Of a DNA stretch of 64,000 nt, positions 53,301 to 64,000 are shown in pieces. Each line of letters begins with the position of its first letter. The stretch's first letter is position 1. The notes under the pieces are model-generated. The model searched no databases and had not been told where the DNA came from. It saw only the letters and a list, made by a program, of their open reading frames with translations. Origin of the DNA: Nematostella vectensis (Eukaryota; Cnidaria; Anthozoa; Actiniaria; Edwardsiidae); assembly GCF_932526225.1 (NCBI RefSeq), contig NC_064044.1, positions 749,001-813,000 on the forward strand, written 5' to 3'. The position numbers and the translations under genes are program-made.

Positions 53301-56300
53301 TAGACCTTATCCATATCTCTAAAAAATATAAACACTATTAGCTATATTAGACTTTACCCATATCTCTAAAAAATATAAACACTATCAGCTATATTAGACC
53401 TTACCCATATCTCTAAAAAATATAAACACTATTAGCTATTTTAGACCTTATCCATATCTCTAAAAAATATAAACACTATCAGCTATATTAGACCTTACCC
53501 ATATCTCTAAAAAATATAAACACTATTAGCTATATTAGACCTTACCCATATCTCTAAAAAATATAAACACTATCAGCTATATTAGACCTTACCCATATCT
53601 CTAAAAAATATAAACACTATTAGCTATATTAGACCTTATCCATATCTCTAAAAAATATAAACACTATCAGCTATATTAGACCTTACCCATATCTCTAAAA
53701 AATATAAACACTATCAGCTATATTAGACCTTACCCATATCTCTAAAAAATATAAACACTATTAGCTATATTAGACCTTACCCATATCTCTAAAAAATATA
53801 AACACTATTAGCTATATTAGACCTTACCCATATCTCTAAAAAATATAAACACTATTAGCTATATTAGACCTTACCCATATCTCTAAAAAATATAAACACT
53901 ATTAGCTATATTAGACCTTACCCATATCTCTAAAAAATATAAACACTATCAGCTATATTAGACCTTACCCATATCTCTAAAAAATATAAACACTATTAGC
54001 TATTTTAGACCTTATCCATATCTCTAAAAAATATAAACACTATCAGCTATATTAGACCTTATCCATATCTCTAAAAAATATAAACACTATTAGCTATATT
54101 AGACTTTATCCATATCTCTAAAAAATATAAACACTATTAGCTATATTAGACCTTACCCATATCTCTAAAAAATATAAACACTATTAGCTATATTAGACCT
54201 TACCCATATCTCTAAAAAATATAAACACTATTAGCTATATTAGACCTTATCCATATCTCTAAAAAATATAAACACTATCAGCTATATTAGACCTTACCCA
54301 TATCTCTAAAAAATATAAACACTATCAGCTATATTAGACCTTATCCATATCTCTAAAAAATATAAACACTATTAGCTATATTAGACCTTACCCATATCTC
54401 TAAAAAATATAAACACTATTAGCTATATTAGACCTTACCCATATCTCTAAAAAATATAAACACTATCAGCTATATTAGACCTTACCCATATCTCTAAAAA
54501 ATATAAACACTATTAGCTATTTTAGACCTTATCCATATCTCTAAAAAATATAAACACTATCAGCTATATTAGACCTTATCCATATCTCTAAAAAATATAA
54601 ACACTATTAGCTATATTAGACTTTACCCTCATATCTCTAAAAAATATAAACACTATCAGCTATATTAGACCTTACCCATATCTCTAAAAAATATAAACAC
54701 TATTAGCTATTTTAGACCTTATCCATATCTCTAAAAAATATAAACACTATCAGCTATATTAGACCTTACCCATATCTCTAAAAAATATAAACACTATTAG
54801 CTATATTAGACCTTACCCATATCTCTAAAAAATATAAACACTATCAGCTATATTAGACCTTACCCATATCTCTAAAAAATATAAACACTATTAGCTATAT
54901 TAGACCTTATCCATATCTCTAAAAAATATAAACACTATCAGCTATATTAGACCTTACCCATATCTCTAAAAAATATAAACACTATCAGCTATATTAGACC
55001 TTACCCATATCTCTAAAAAATATAAACACTATTAGCTATATTAGACCTTACCCATATCTCTAAAAAATATAAACACTATTAGCTATATTAGACCTTACCC
55101 ATATCTCTAAAAAATATAAACACTATTAGCTATATTAGACCTTACCCATATCTCTAAAAAATATAAACACTATTAGCTATATTAGACCTTACCCATATCT
55201 CTAAAAAATATAAACACTATCAGCTATATTAGACCTTACCCATATCTCTAAAAAATATAAACACTATTAGCTATTTTAGACCTTATCCATATCTCTAAAA
55301 AATATAAACACTATCAGCTATATTAGACCTTATCCATATCTCTAAAAAATATAAACACTATTAGCTATATTAGACTTTATCCATATCTCTAAAAAATATA
55401 AACACTATTAGCTATATTAGACCTTACCCATATCTCTAAAAAATATAAACACTATTAGCTATATTAGACCTTACCCATATCTCTAAAAAATATAAACACT
55501 ATTAGCTATATTAGACCTTATCCATATCTCTAAAAAATATAAACACTATCAGCTATATTAGACCTTATCCATATCTCTAAAAAATATAAACACTATCAGC
55601 TATATTAGACCTTATCCATATCTCTAAAAAATATAAACACTATTAGCTATATTAGACCTTACCCATATCTCTAAAAAATATAAACACTATTAGCTATATT
55701 AGACCTTACCCATATCTCTAAAAAATATAAACACTATTAGCTATATTAGACCTTACCCATATCTCTAAAAAATATAAACACTATCAGCTATTTTCTTACC
55801 GCCCATTTGTGAAGTGGCAGGATTCCTCCCCCTTTTACCAGTGCTATGTATTCTAGAAGGATTACCCGTCCTTTAGTAGGATTTTGCCCGCAGCGATTAC
55901 GCTATACTTTTCCTCACATAGATTGCTACTATGGCGAAGGCGTCGGTTACCATGGCAACATAAATGTGACGAAATCGGGAATCTCGTGTCAGCCCTGGTC
56001 GTCCCAGTGCCCACACCACCACTATCATAACTCAACCCAGTACCCAGAGCTTATAAACGCGTCCAATTTCTGCCGTAACCCTGGTGGCATGGGACCGGAC
56101 GGACCGTGGTGCTACACGACGAACAAGTTGGTGCGCTGGGAGTACTGCGATGTGCCCAAATGCCCCCCACCAGGTAGAGTGTTCATCAACATAATAATAG
56201 TGGTAGTACTGCGATGTGCCTAAATGCCCCCCACCAGGTACTGTGGTAATCAACATATAATAATGGTGGTAGTATTGCGATGTGCCTAAATGCCCCCCAC

Positions 56301-59300
56301 CAGGTACAGTGGTAATCAACATATAATAATGGTGGTAGTACTGCGATGTGCCTAAATGCCCCCCACCAGGTACAGTGGTAATCAACATATAATAATGGTG
56401 GTAGTACTGCGATGTGCCTAAATGCCCCCCACCAGGTACAGTGGTAATCAACATATAATAATGGTGGTAGTACTGCGATGTGCCTAAATGCCCCCCACCA
56501 GGTACAGTGGTAATCAACATATAATAATAGTGGTAGTACTGCGATGTACCTAAATACCCCCCACCAGGTACTGTGGTAATCAACATATAATAATGGTGGT
56601 AGTACTGCGATGTGCCTAAATGCCCCCACCAGGTACAGTGATAATCAACATATAATAATGGTGGTAGTACTGCGATGTGCCTAAATACCCCCCACCAGGT
56701 ACAGTGGTAATCAACATATAATAATGGTGGTAGTACTGCGATGTGCCTAAATGCCCCCCACCAGGTACAGTGGTAATCAACATATAATAATGGTGGTAGT
56801 ACTGCGATGTGCCTGAATGCACCCCACCAGGTACATTGGTAATCAACATATAATAATGGTGGTAGTACTGCGATGTGCATAAATGCCCCCCACCAGGTAC
56901 AGTGGTAATCAACATATAATAATGGTGATAGTACTGCGATGTGCCTAAATGCCCCCCACCAGGTACAGTGATAATCAACATATAATAATGGTGGTAGTAC
57001 TGCGATGTGCCTAAATGCCCCCCACCAGGTACAGTGATAATCAACATATAATAATGGTGGTAGTACTGCGATGTGCCTAAATGCCCCCCACCAGGTACAG
57101 TGGTAATCAACATATAATAATGGTGATAGTACTGCGATGTGCATAAATGCCCCCCACCAGGTACAGTGGTAATCAACATATAATAATGATGGTAGTACTG
57201 CGATGTGCCTAAATGCCCCCCACCAGGTACAGTGATAATCAGCATATAATAATAGTGGTAGTACTGCGATGTACCTAAATACCCCCCACCAGGTACAGTG
57301 GTAATCAACATATAATAATAGTGGTAGTACTGCGATGTGCCTAAATGCCCCCCACCAGGTACAGTGGTAATCAACATATAATAATGGTGATAGTACTGCG
57401 ATGTGCCTAAATGCCCCCCACCAGGTACAGTGGTAATCAACATATAATAATGGTGATAGTACTGCGATGTGCCTAAATGCCCCCCACCAGGTACAGTGGT
57501 AATCAACATATAATAATGATGGTAGTACTGCGATGTGCCTAAATGCCCCCCACCAGGTACAGTGGTAATCAACATATAATAATAGTGGTAGTACTGCGAT
57601 GTGCCTAAATGCCCCCCACCAGGTACAGTGGTAATCAACATATAATAATAGTGGTAGTACTGCGATGTGCCTAAATGCCCCCCACCAGGTACAGTGGTAA
57701 TCAACATATAAAAATGGTGGTAGTACTGCGATGTGCCTAAATGCCCCCCGCCAGGTACAGTGGTAATCAACATATAATAATGGTGGTAGTACTGCGATGT
57801 GCGTAAATGCCCCCCACCAGGTACAGTGGTAATCAACATATAATAATGATGGTAGTACTGCGATGTGCATAAATGCCCCCCACCAGGTACAGTGGTAATC
57901 AACATATAATAATAGTGGTAGTACTGCGATGTGCATAAATGCCCCCCACCAGGTACAGTGGTAATCAACATATAATAATAGTGGTAGTACTGCGATGTGC
58001 ATAAATGCCCCCCACCAGGTACAGTGGTAATCAACATATAATAATGGTGGTAGTACTGCGATGTGCATAAATGCCCCCCACCAGGTACAGTGGTAATCAA
58101 CATATAATAATGATGGTAGTACTGCGATGTGCCTAAATGCCCCCCACCAGGTACAGTGGTAATCAACATATAATAATGGTGGTAGTACTGCGATGTGCAT
58201 AAATGCCCCCCACCAGGTACAGTGGTAATCAACATATAATAATGGTGGTAGTACTGCGATGTGCATGAATGCCCCCCACCAGGTACAGTGGTAATCAACA
58301 TATAATAATGGTGGTAGTACTGCGATGTGCCTAAATGCCCCCCACCAGGTACAGTGGTAATCAACATATAATAATGGTGGTAGTACTGCGATGTGCCTAA
58401 ATGCCCCCAACCAGGTACAGTGGTAATCAACATATAATAATGATGGTAGTACTGCGATGTGCCTAAATGCCCCCCACCAGGTACAGTGGTAATCAACATA
58501 TAATAATGGTGGTAGTACTGCGATGTGCATAAATGCCCCCCACCAGGTACAGTGGTAATCAACATATAATAATGATGGTAGTACTGCGATGTGCCTAAAT
58601 GCCCCCCACCAGGTACAGTGGTAATCAACATATAATAATGATGGTAGTACTGCGATGTGCCTAAATGCCCCCAACCAGGTACAGTGGTAATCAACATATA
58701 ATAATGATGGTAGTACTGCGATGTGCATAAATGCCCCCCACCAGGTACAGTGGTAATCAACATATAATAATGGTGGTAGTACTGCGATGTGCCTAAATGC
58801 CCCCAACCAGGTACAGTGGTAATCAACATATAATAATGATGGTAGTACTGCGATGTGCCTAAATGCCCCCCACCAGGTACAGTGGTAATCAACATATAAT
58901 AATGATGGTAGTACTGCGATGTGCCTAAATGCCCCCCACCAGGTACAGTGGTAATCAACATATAATAATGGTGGTAGTACTGCGATGTGCATAAATGCCC
59001 CCCACCAGGTACAGTGGTAATCAACATATAATAATGATGGTAGTACTGCGATGTGCCTAAATGCCCCCCACCAGGTACAGTGGTAATCAACATATAATAA
59101 TGGTGGTAGTACTGCGATGTGCCTAAATGCCCCCCACCAGGTACAGTGGTAATCAACATATAATAATGGTGGTAGTACTGCGATGTGCATAAATGCCCCC
59201 CACCAGGTACAGTGGTAATCAACATATAATAATGGTGGTAGTACTGCGATGTGCCTGAATGCACCCCACCAGGAACAGTGGTAATCAACATATAATAATG

Positions 59301-62300
59301 GTGGTAGTACTGCGATGTGCATAAATGCCCCCCACCAGGTACAGTGGTAATCAGCATATAATAATGGTGGTAGTACTGCGATGTGCCTAAATGCCCCCCA
59401 CCAGGTGCAGTGGTAATCAACATATAATAATGGTGGTAGTACTGCGATGTGCCTAAATGCCCCCCACCAGGTACAGTGATAATCAACATATAATAATGGT
59501 GGTAGTACTGCGATGTGCCTGAATGCACCCCACCAGGTACAGTGGTAATCAACATATAATAATGATGGTAGTACTGCGATGTGCCTAAATGCCCCCCACC
59601 AGGTACAGTGGTAATCAACATATAATAATGGTGGTAGTACTGCGATGTGCATAAATGCCCACCACTAGGTACAGTGGTAATCAACATATAATAATGGTGG
59701 TAGTACTGCGATGTGCCTAAATGCCCCCCACCAGGTACAGTGGTAATCAACATATAATAATAGTGGTAGTACTGCGATGTGCCTAAATGCCCCCCACCAG
59801 GTACAGTGGTAATCAACATATAAAAATGGTGGTAGTACTGCGATGTGTCTAAATGCCCCCCGCCAGGTACAGTGGTAATCAACATATAAAAATGGTGGTA
59901 GTACTGCGATGTGCCTAAATGCCCCCCACCAGGTACAGTGGTAATCAACATATAATAATGGGGGTAGTACTGCGATGTGCCTAAATGCACCCCACCAGGT
60001 ACAGTGGTAATCAACATATAATAATGGTGGTAGTACTGCGATGTGCCTAAATGCCCCCCACCAGGTACAGTGGTAATCAACATATAATAATGGTGGTAGT
60101 ACTGCGATGTGCATAAATGCCCACCACTAGGTACAGTGGTAATCAACATATAATAATGGTGGTAGTACTGCGATGTGCCTAAATGCCCCCCACCAGGTAC
60201 AGTGGTAATCAACATATAATAATGGCGGTAGTACTGCGATGTGTCTAAATGCCCCCCACCAGGTACAGTGGTAATCAACATATAATAATGGTGGTAGTAC
60301 TGCGATGTGCATAAATGCCCCCCACCAGGTACAGTGGTAATCAACATATAATAATGGTGGTAGTACTGCGATGTGCATAAATGCCCCCCACCAGGTACAG
60401 TGGTAATCAACATATAATAATGGTGGTAGTACTGCGATGTGCCTAAATGCCCCCCACCAGGTACAGTGGTAATCAACATATAATAATGGTGGTAGTACTG
60501 CGATGTGCATAAATGCCCCCCACCAGGTACAGTGGTAATCAACATATAATAATGGTGGTAGTACTGCGATGTGCATAAATGCCCCCCACCAGGTACAGTG
60601 GTAATCAACATATAATAATGGTGGTAGTACTGCGATGTGCCTAAATGCCCCCAACCAGGTACAGTGGTAATCAACATATAATAATGATGGTAGTACTGCG
60701 ATGTGCCTAAATGCCCCCCACCAGGTACAGTGGTAATCAACATATAATAATGGTGGTAGTACTGCGATGTGCATAAATGCCCCCCACCAGGTACAGTGGT
60801 AATCAACATATAATAATGATGGTAGTACTGCGATGTGCCTAAATGCCCCCCACCAGGTACAGTGGTAATCAACATATAATAATGGTGGTAGTACTGCGAT
60901 GTGCATAAATGCCCCCCACCAGGTACAGTGGTAATCAACATATAATAATGGTGGTAGTACTGCGATGTGCATAAATGCCCCCCACCAGGTACAGTGGTAA
61001 TCAACATATAATAATGGTGGTAGTACTGCGATGTGCCTAAATGCCCCCCACCAGGTACAGTGGTAATCAACATATAATAATGGTGGTAGTACTGCGATGT
61101 GCCTAAATGCCCCCAACCAGGTACAGTGGTAATCAACATATAATAATGATGGTAGTACTGCGATGTGCCTAAATGCCCCCCACCAGGTACAGTGGTAATC
61201 AACATATAATAATGGTGGTAGTACTGCGATGTGCATAAATGCCCCCCACCAGGTACAGTGGTAATCAACATATAATAATGATGGTAGTACTGCGATGTGC
61301 CTAAATGCCCCCCACCAGGTACAGTGGTAATCAACATATAATAATGGTGGTAGTACTGCGATGTGCATAAATGCCCCCCACCAGGTACAGTGGTAATCAA
61401 CATATAATAATGGTGGTAGTACTGCGATGTGCATAAATGCCCCCCACCAGGTACAGTGGTAATCAACATATAATAATGGTGGTAGTACTGCGATGTGCCT
61501 AAATGCCCCCCACCAGGTACAGTGGTAATCAACATATAATAATGGTGGTAGTACTGCGATGTGCCTAAATGCCCCCAACCAGGTACAGTGGTAATCAACA
61601 TATAATAATGATGGTAGTACTGCGATGTGCCTAAATGCCCCCCACCAGGTACAGTGGTAATCAACATATAATAATGGTGGTAGTACTGCGATGTGCATAA
61701 ATGCCCCCCACCAGGTACAGTGGTAATCAACATATAATAATGATGGTAGTACTGCGATGTGCCTAAATGCCCCCCACCAGGTACAGTGGTAATCAACATA
61801 TAATAATGGTGGTAGTACTGCGATGTGCATAAATGCCCCCCACCAGGTACAGTGGTAATCAACATATAATAATAGTGGTAGTACTGCGATGTGCATAAAT
61901 GCCCCCCACCAGGTACAGTGGTAATCAACATATAATAATGGTGGTAGTACTGCGATGTGCCTAAATGCCCCCCACCAGGTACAGTGGTAATCAACATATA
62001 ATAATGGTGGTAGTACTGCGATGTGCATAAATGCCCCCCACCAGGTACAGTGGTAATCAACATATAATAATGGTGGTAGTACTGCGATGTGCCTAAATGC
62101 CCCCCACCAGGTACAGTGGTAATCAACATATAATAATGGTGGTAGTACTGCGATGTGCATAAATGCCCCCCACCAGGTACAGTGGTAATCAACATATAAT
62201 AATGGTGGTAGTACTGCGATGTGCATAAATGCCCCCCACCAGGTACAGTGGTAATCAACATATAATAATGGTGGTAGTACTGCGATGTGCCTAAATGCCC

Positions 62301-64000
62301 CCAACCAGGTACAGTGGTAATCAACATATAATAATGATGGTAGTACTGCGATGTGCCTAAATGCCCCCCACCAGGTACAGTGGTAATCAACATATAATAA
62401 TGGTGGTAGTACTGCGATGTGCATAAATGCCCCCCACCAGGTACAGTGGTAATCAACATATAATAATGATGGTAGTACTGCGATGTGCCTAAATGCCCCC
62501 CACCAGGTACAGTGGTAATCAACATATAATAATGATGGTAGTACTGCGATGTGCCTAAATGCCCCCAACCAGGTACAGTGGTAATCAACATATAATAATG
62601 ATGGTAGTACTGCGATGTGCATAAATGCCCCCCACCAGGTACAGTGGTAATCAACATATAATAATGGTGGTAGTACTGCGATGTGCCTAAATGCCCCCAA
62701 CCAGGTACAGTGGTAATCAACATATAATAATGATGGTAGTACTGCGATGTGCCTAAATGCCCCCCACCAGGTACAGTGGTAATCAACATATAATAATGAT
62801 GGTAGTACTGCGATGTGCCTAAATGCCCCCCACCAGGTACAGTGGTAATCAACATATAATAATGGTGGTAGTACTGCGATGTGCATAAATGCCCCCCACC
62901 AGGTACAGTGGTAATCAACATATAATAATGATGGTAGTACTGCGATGTGCCTAAATGCCCCCCACCAGGTACAGTGGTAATCAACATATAATAATGGTGG
63001 TAGTACTGCGATGTGCATAAATGCCCCCCACCAGGTACAGTGGTAATCAACATATAATAATGGTGGTAGTACTGCGATGTGCATAAATGCCCCCCACCAG
63101 GTACAGTGGTAATCAACATATAATAATGGTGGTAGTACTGCGATGTGCCTAAATGCCCCCCACCAGGTACAGTGGTAATCAACATATAATAATGGTGGTA
63201 GTACTGCGATGTGCCTAAATGCCCCCAACCAGGTACAGTGGTAATCAACATATAATAATGATGGTAGTACTGCGATGTGCCTAAATGCCCCCCACCAGGT
63301 ACAGTGGTAATCAACATATAATAATGGTGGTAGTACTGCGATGTGCATAAATGCCCCCCACCAGGTACAGTGGTAATCAACATATAATAATGATGGTAGT
63401 ACTGCGATGTGCCTAAATGCCCCCCACCAGGTACAGTGGTAATCAACATATAATAATGGTGGTAGTACTGCGATGTGCATAAATGCCCCCCACCAGGTAC
63501 AGTGGTAATCAACATATAATAATGGTGGTAGTACTGCGATGTGCATAAATGCCCCCCACCAGGTACAGTGGTAATCAACATATAATAATGGTGGTAGTAC
63601 TGCGATGTGCCTAAATGCCCCCCACCAGGTACAGTGGTAATCAACATATAATAATGGTGGTAGTACTGCGATGTGCCTAAATGCCCCCAACCAGGTACAG
63701 TGGTAATCAACATATAATAATGATGGTAGTACTGCGATGTGCCTAAATGCCCCCCACCAGGTACAGTGGTAATCAACATATAATAATGGTGGTAGTACTG
63801 CGATGTGCATAAATGCCCCCCACCAGGTACAGTGGTAATCAACATATAATAATGATGGTAGTACTGCGATGTGCCTAAATGCCCCCCACCAGGTACAGTG
63901 GTAATCAACATATAATAATGGTGGTAGTACTGCGATGTGCATAAATGCCCCCCACCAGGTACAGTGGTAATCAACATATAATAATAGTGGTAGTACTGCG
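50293..64000 (+). CDS. ROR: ROR-like receptor tyrosine kinase, N-terminal part (FZ and kringle; continues past window)
   Basis: Six exons join in phase: 50293..50362, 50489..50501, 50623..50897, 51174..51386, 52086..52112 and 55922..56173 (850 nt, 283 residues so far). The product starts with a hydrophobic signal or anchor, then a Frizzled CRD (about 28-190), a short linker, then a kringle domain (200-283) with CYYGEGVGYHG, then NFCRNPGG and PWCYTTN, then YCDVPKC. FZ followed by kringle is the ROR ectodomain order; the usual N-terminal Ig domain is not seen. ROR proteins are Wnt5-type receptors at the plasma membrane. TM and kinase exons must lie to the right. After the kringle exon only repeat is present to the window end. 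The start exon is the least certain part. Confidence 0.78.
50372..50455. repeat. Short GAACCGGTCAGTGAGCCCGT repeat
   Basis: About 3.5 degenerate 18-24 bp units in the intron after exon 1. Confidence 0.75.
50489..50501 (+). CDS. ROR: ROR-like microexon of 13 nt
   Basis: GCTCCAATTCAAG between a T-rich tract ending in TTTTTACAG and a GTAATT donor. It converts phase 1 of exon 1 into phase 2 needed by the FZ exon, and reads GSNS. Without it the two exons do not join in frame. Confidence 0.55.
50623..50897 (+). CDS. ROR: ROR-like exon 3, Frizzled CRD first part
   Basis: 275 nt, phase 2 to 1, with acceptor TCTGACAG and donor GTGAGA. It encodes CVQVYPNVWKNDYFC, then YPKGYCSSIIGNAYVYGSTA, then MIRESCMEVFNVSYCHWNFP then RCD, the FZ core of ROR type. 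Confidence 0.88.
50905..51080. repeat. About 84-bp direct duplication after exon 3
   Basis: AGAGAAGCTTACTTGAGACT to GGTATGTTTGTTAAA occurs twice with 2-3 changes. It starts a few bases past the donor, so it does not include the exon end. Confidence 0.9.
51174..51386 (+). CDS. ROR: ROR-like exon 4, Frizzled CRD second part
   Basis: 213 nt, phase 1 to 1, with acceptor TTTTCAAG and donor GTAAGT. It encodes RSARICRETCEYLMKTCDRE, then PYEWTIMDCDNDM, then SCFYIEDLI. The exon end and donor recur about 9 times downstream. Confidence 0.87.
51370..51720. repeat. 38-bp minisatellite, about 9 copies, carrying the exon 4 donor
   Basis: Units ACATTGAGGACTTGATAAGT plus AAGTATCCATGACAACAG. Each repeats the last 15 bp of exon 4 (ACATTGAGGACTTAATAA) with GTAAGT. 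Near-perfect copies. Confidence 0.96.
51762..51960. repeat. About 50-bp degenerate repeat, 4 copies
   Basis: Units of GAAGACCGTCAAATACTATC plus CCTTTTCATATGAT. Intronic. Confidence 0.85.
52086..52112 (+). CDS. ROR: ROR-like exon 5, 27-nt linker exon
   Basis: Acceptor TTTCAG and donor GTAAGA, phase 1 to 1. It reads TEVDKLRAT between the FZ and kringle domains. Could be skipped without changing the frame. Confidence 0.65.
52135..55795. repeat. 47-bp satellite-like array, about 78 copies, with a 27-unit higher-order repeat
   Basis: Units TATATTAGACCTTACCCATA plus TCTCTAAAAAATATAAACAC plus TATTAGC. The marker variant CTATTTTAG occurs at 52731, 53248, 53436, 54000, 54517, 54707 and 55271, that is with spacings of 11, 4, 12, 11, 4, 12 units. 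The higher-order period is therefore 27 units (1269 bp; 1271 where a 2-bp insertion lies). No exon sequence in the unit. Confidence 0.97.
55922..56173 (+). CDS. ROR: ROR-like exon 6, kringle domain
   Basis: 252 nt, phase 1 to 1, with acceptor CACATAG and donor GTAGAG. It encodes DCYYGEGVGYHGNINVTKSG, then SCQPWSSQCPHHHYHNS, then NFCRNPGGMGPDGPWCY, then YCDVPKCPPP. Six cysteines and the typical NFCRNP and PWCY motifs mark a complete kringle. Confidence 0.93.
56141..64000. repeat. 66-bp minisatellite, more than 118 copies, carrying the kringle exon donor
   Basis: Units TACTGCGATGTGCCTAAATG plus CCCCCCACCAG (the exon end), then GTACAGTGGTAATCAACATA plus TAATAATGGTGGTAG. The array runs past the window end. 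66 bp equals 22 codons, which causes giant false frames on the minus strand. In the exon frame a TAA follows within the intronic half. A CCAACCAG variant at 61111-61120 and 61573-61582 shows a 462-bp (7-unit) higher-order period. Confidence 0.98.

Noticed and set aside
56616..63977. A 2453-codon minus-strand open frame, with companions of 1271 and 1206 codons
   Set aside because: Pure product of a 66-bp tandem unit (22 codons) without a stop on that strand. It is antisense to the kringle exon end and has no non-repeat part or domain.

Overview
This is nuclear DNA from an animal. The genes are split into many short exons with GT-AG introns, the proteins are metazoan receptor and sheddase families, and the mobile elements (a LINE, a Ginger/KRBA2-like integrase, Tc1/mariner-like and MULE-like DNA transposons) are those common in invertebrates. 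Protein similarity and the mix of elements point to a cnidarian, probably an anthozoan such as a sea anemone; that is inference. No prokaryotic features are present.

Four genes can be built exon by exon with matching splice phases. (1) On the + strand at about 0.4-3.5 kb are the last two recognisable exons of an SLC16/monocarboxylate-transporter-like MFS protein. (2) On the - strand, from 30661 down to 9566, is a complete ADAM17/TACE-like metalloprotease of 19 exons and 747 aa. It has a signal peptide, prodomain with Cys switch, furin site, HExxHxxGxxH zinc site, Met-turn, disintegrin and Cys-rich parts, a transmembrane segment and a tail. (3) On the + strand at 31275-46853 is a complete receptor tyrosine kinase of 11 exons and 731 aa, with an unusual trefoil - Frizzled CRD - TM - kinase layout and a tail carrying repeated YDxP tyrosine motifs. 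(4) On the + strand from 50293 past the window end is a ROR-like receptor: N-terminal exon, 13-nt microexon, Frizzled CRD and kringle. Its kinase part lies beyond the window. Genes 2 and 3 are head to head, with start codons 613 bp apart. Genes 3 and 4 are same-strand FZ-domain receptors side by side.

Roughly 40% of the window is tandem repeat DNA (units of 12-77 bp, up to more than 118 copies), nearly all of it intronic. Very long open frames inside these arrays (for example 2453, 1271, 1206, 738 and 538 codons) are repeat artefacts, not genes.

The main discovery candidate is the relation between arrays and splice sites. At about 15-18 exon ends the neighbouring array's unit is a copy of that splice junction itself: the last or first 10-40 bp of the exon, the GT donor or AG acceptor, and some flanking intron. 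Introns here appear to have grown by repeated tandem duplication of the junction, leaving trains of decoy donors or acceptors: more than 118 copies after the kringle exon, about 38 after the FZ exon of the trefoil receptor, about 25 after an ADAM17 disintegrin exon, and about 31 before its TM exon. In one case (ADAM17 exon 11) the repeated acceptors stay in frame and could add 15 aa per copy. Other items are higher-order repeats inside two arrays, an endonuclease-deleted LINE inside a minisatellite, and a MULE-like element with a perfect 9-bp target duplication.
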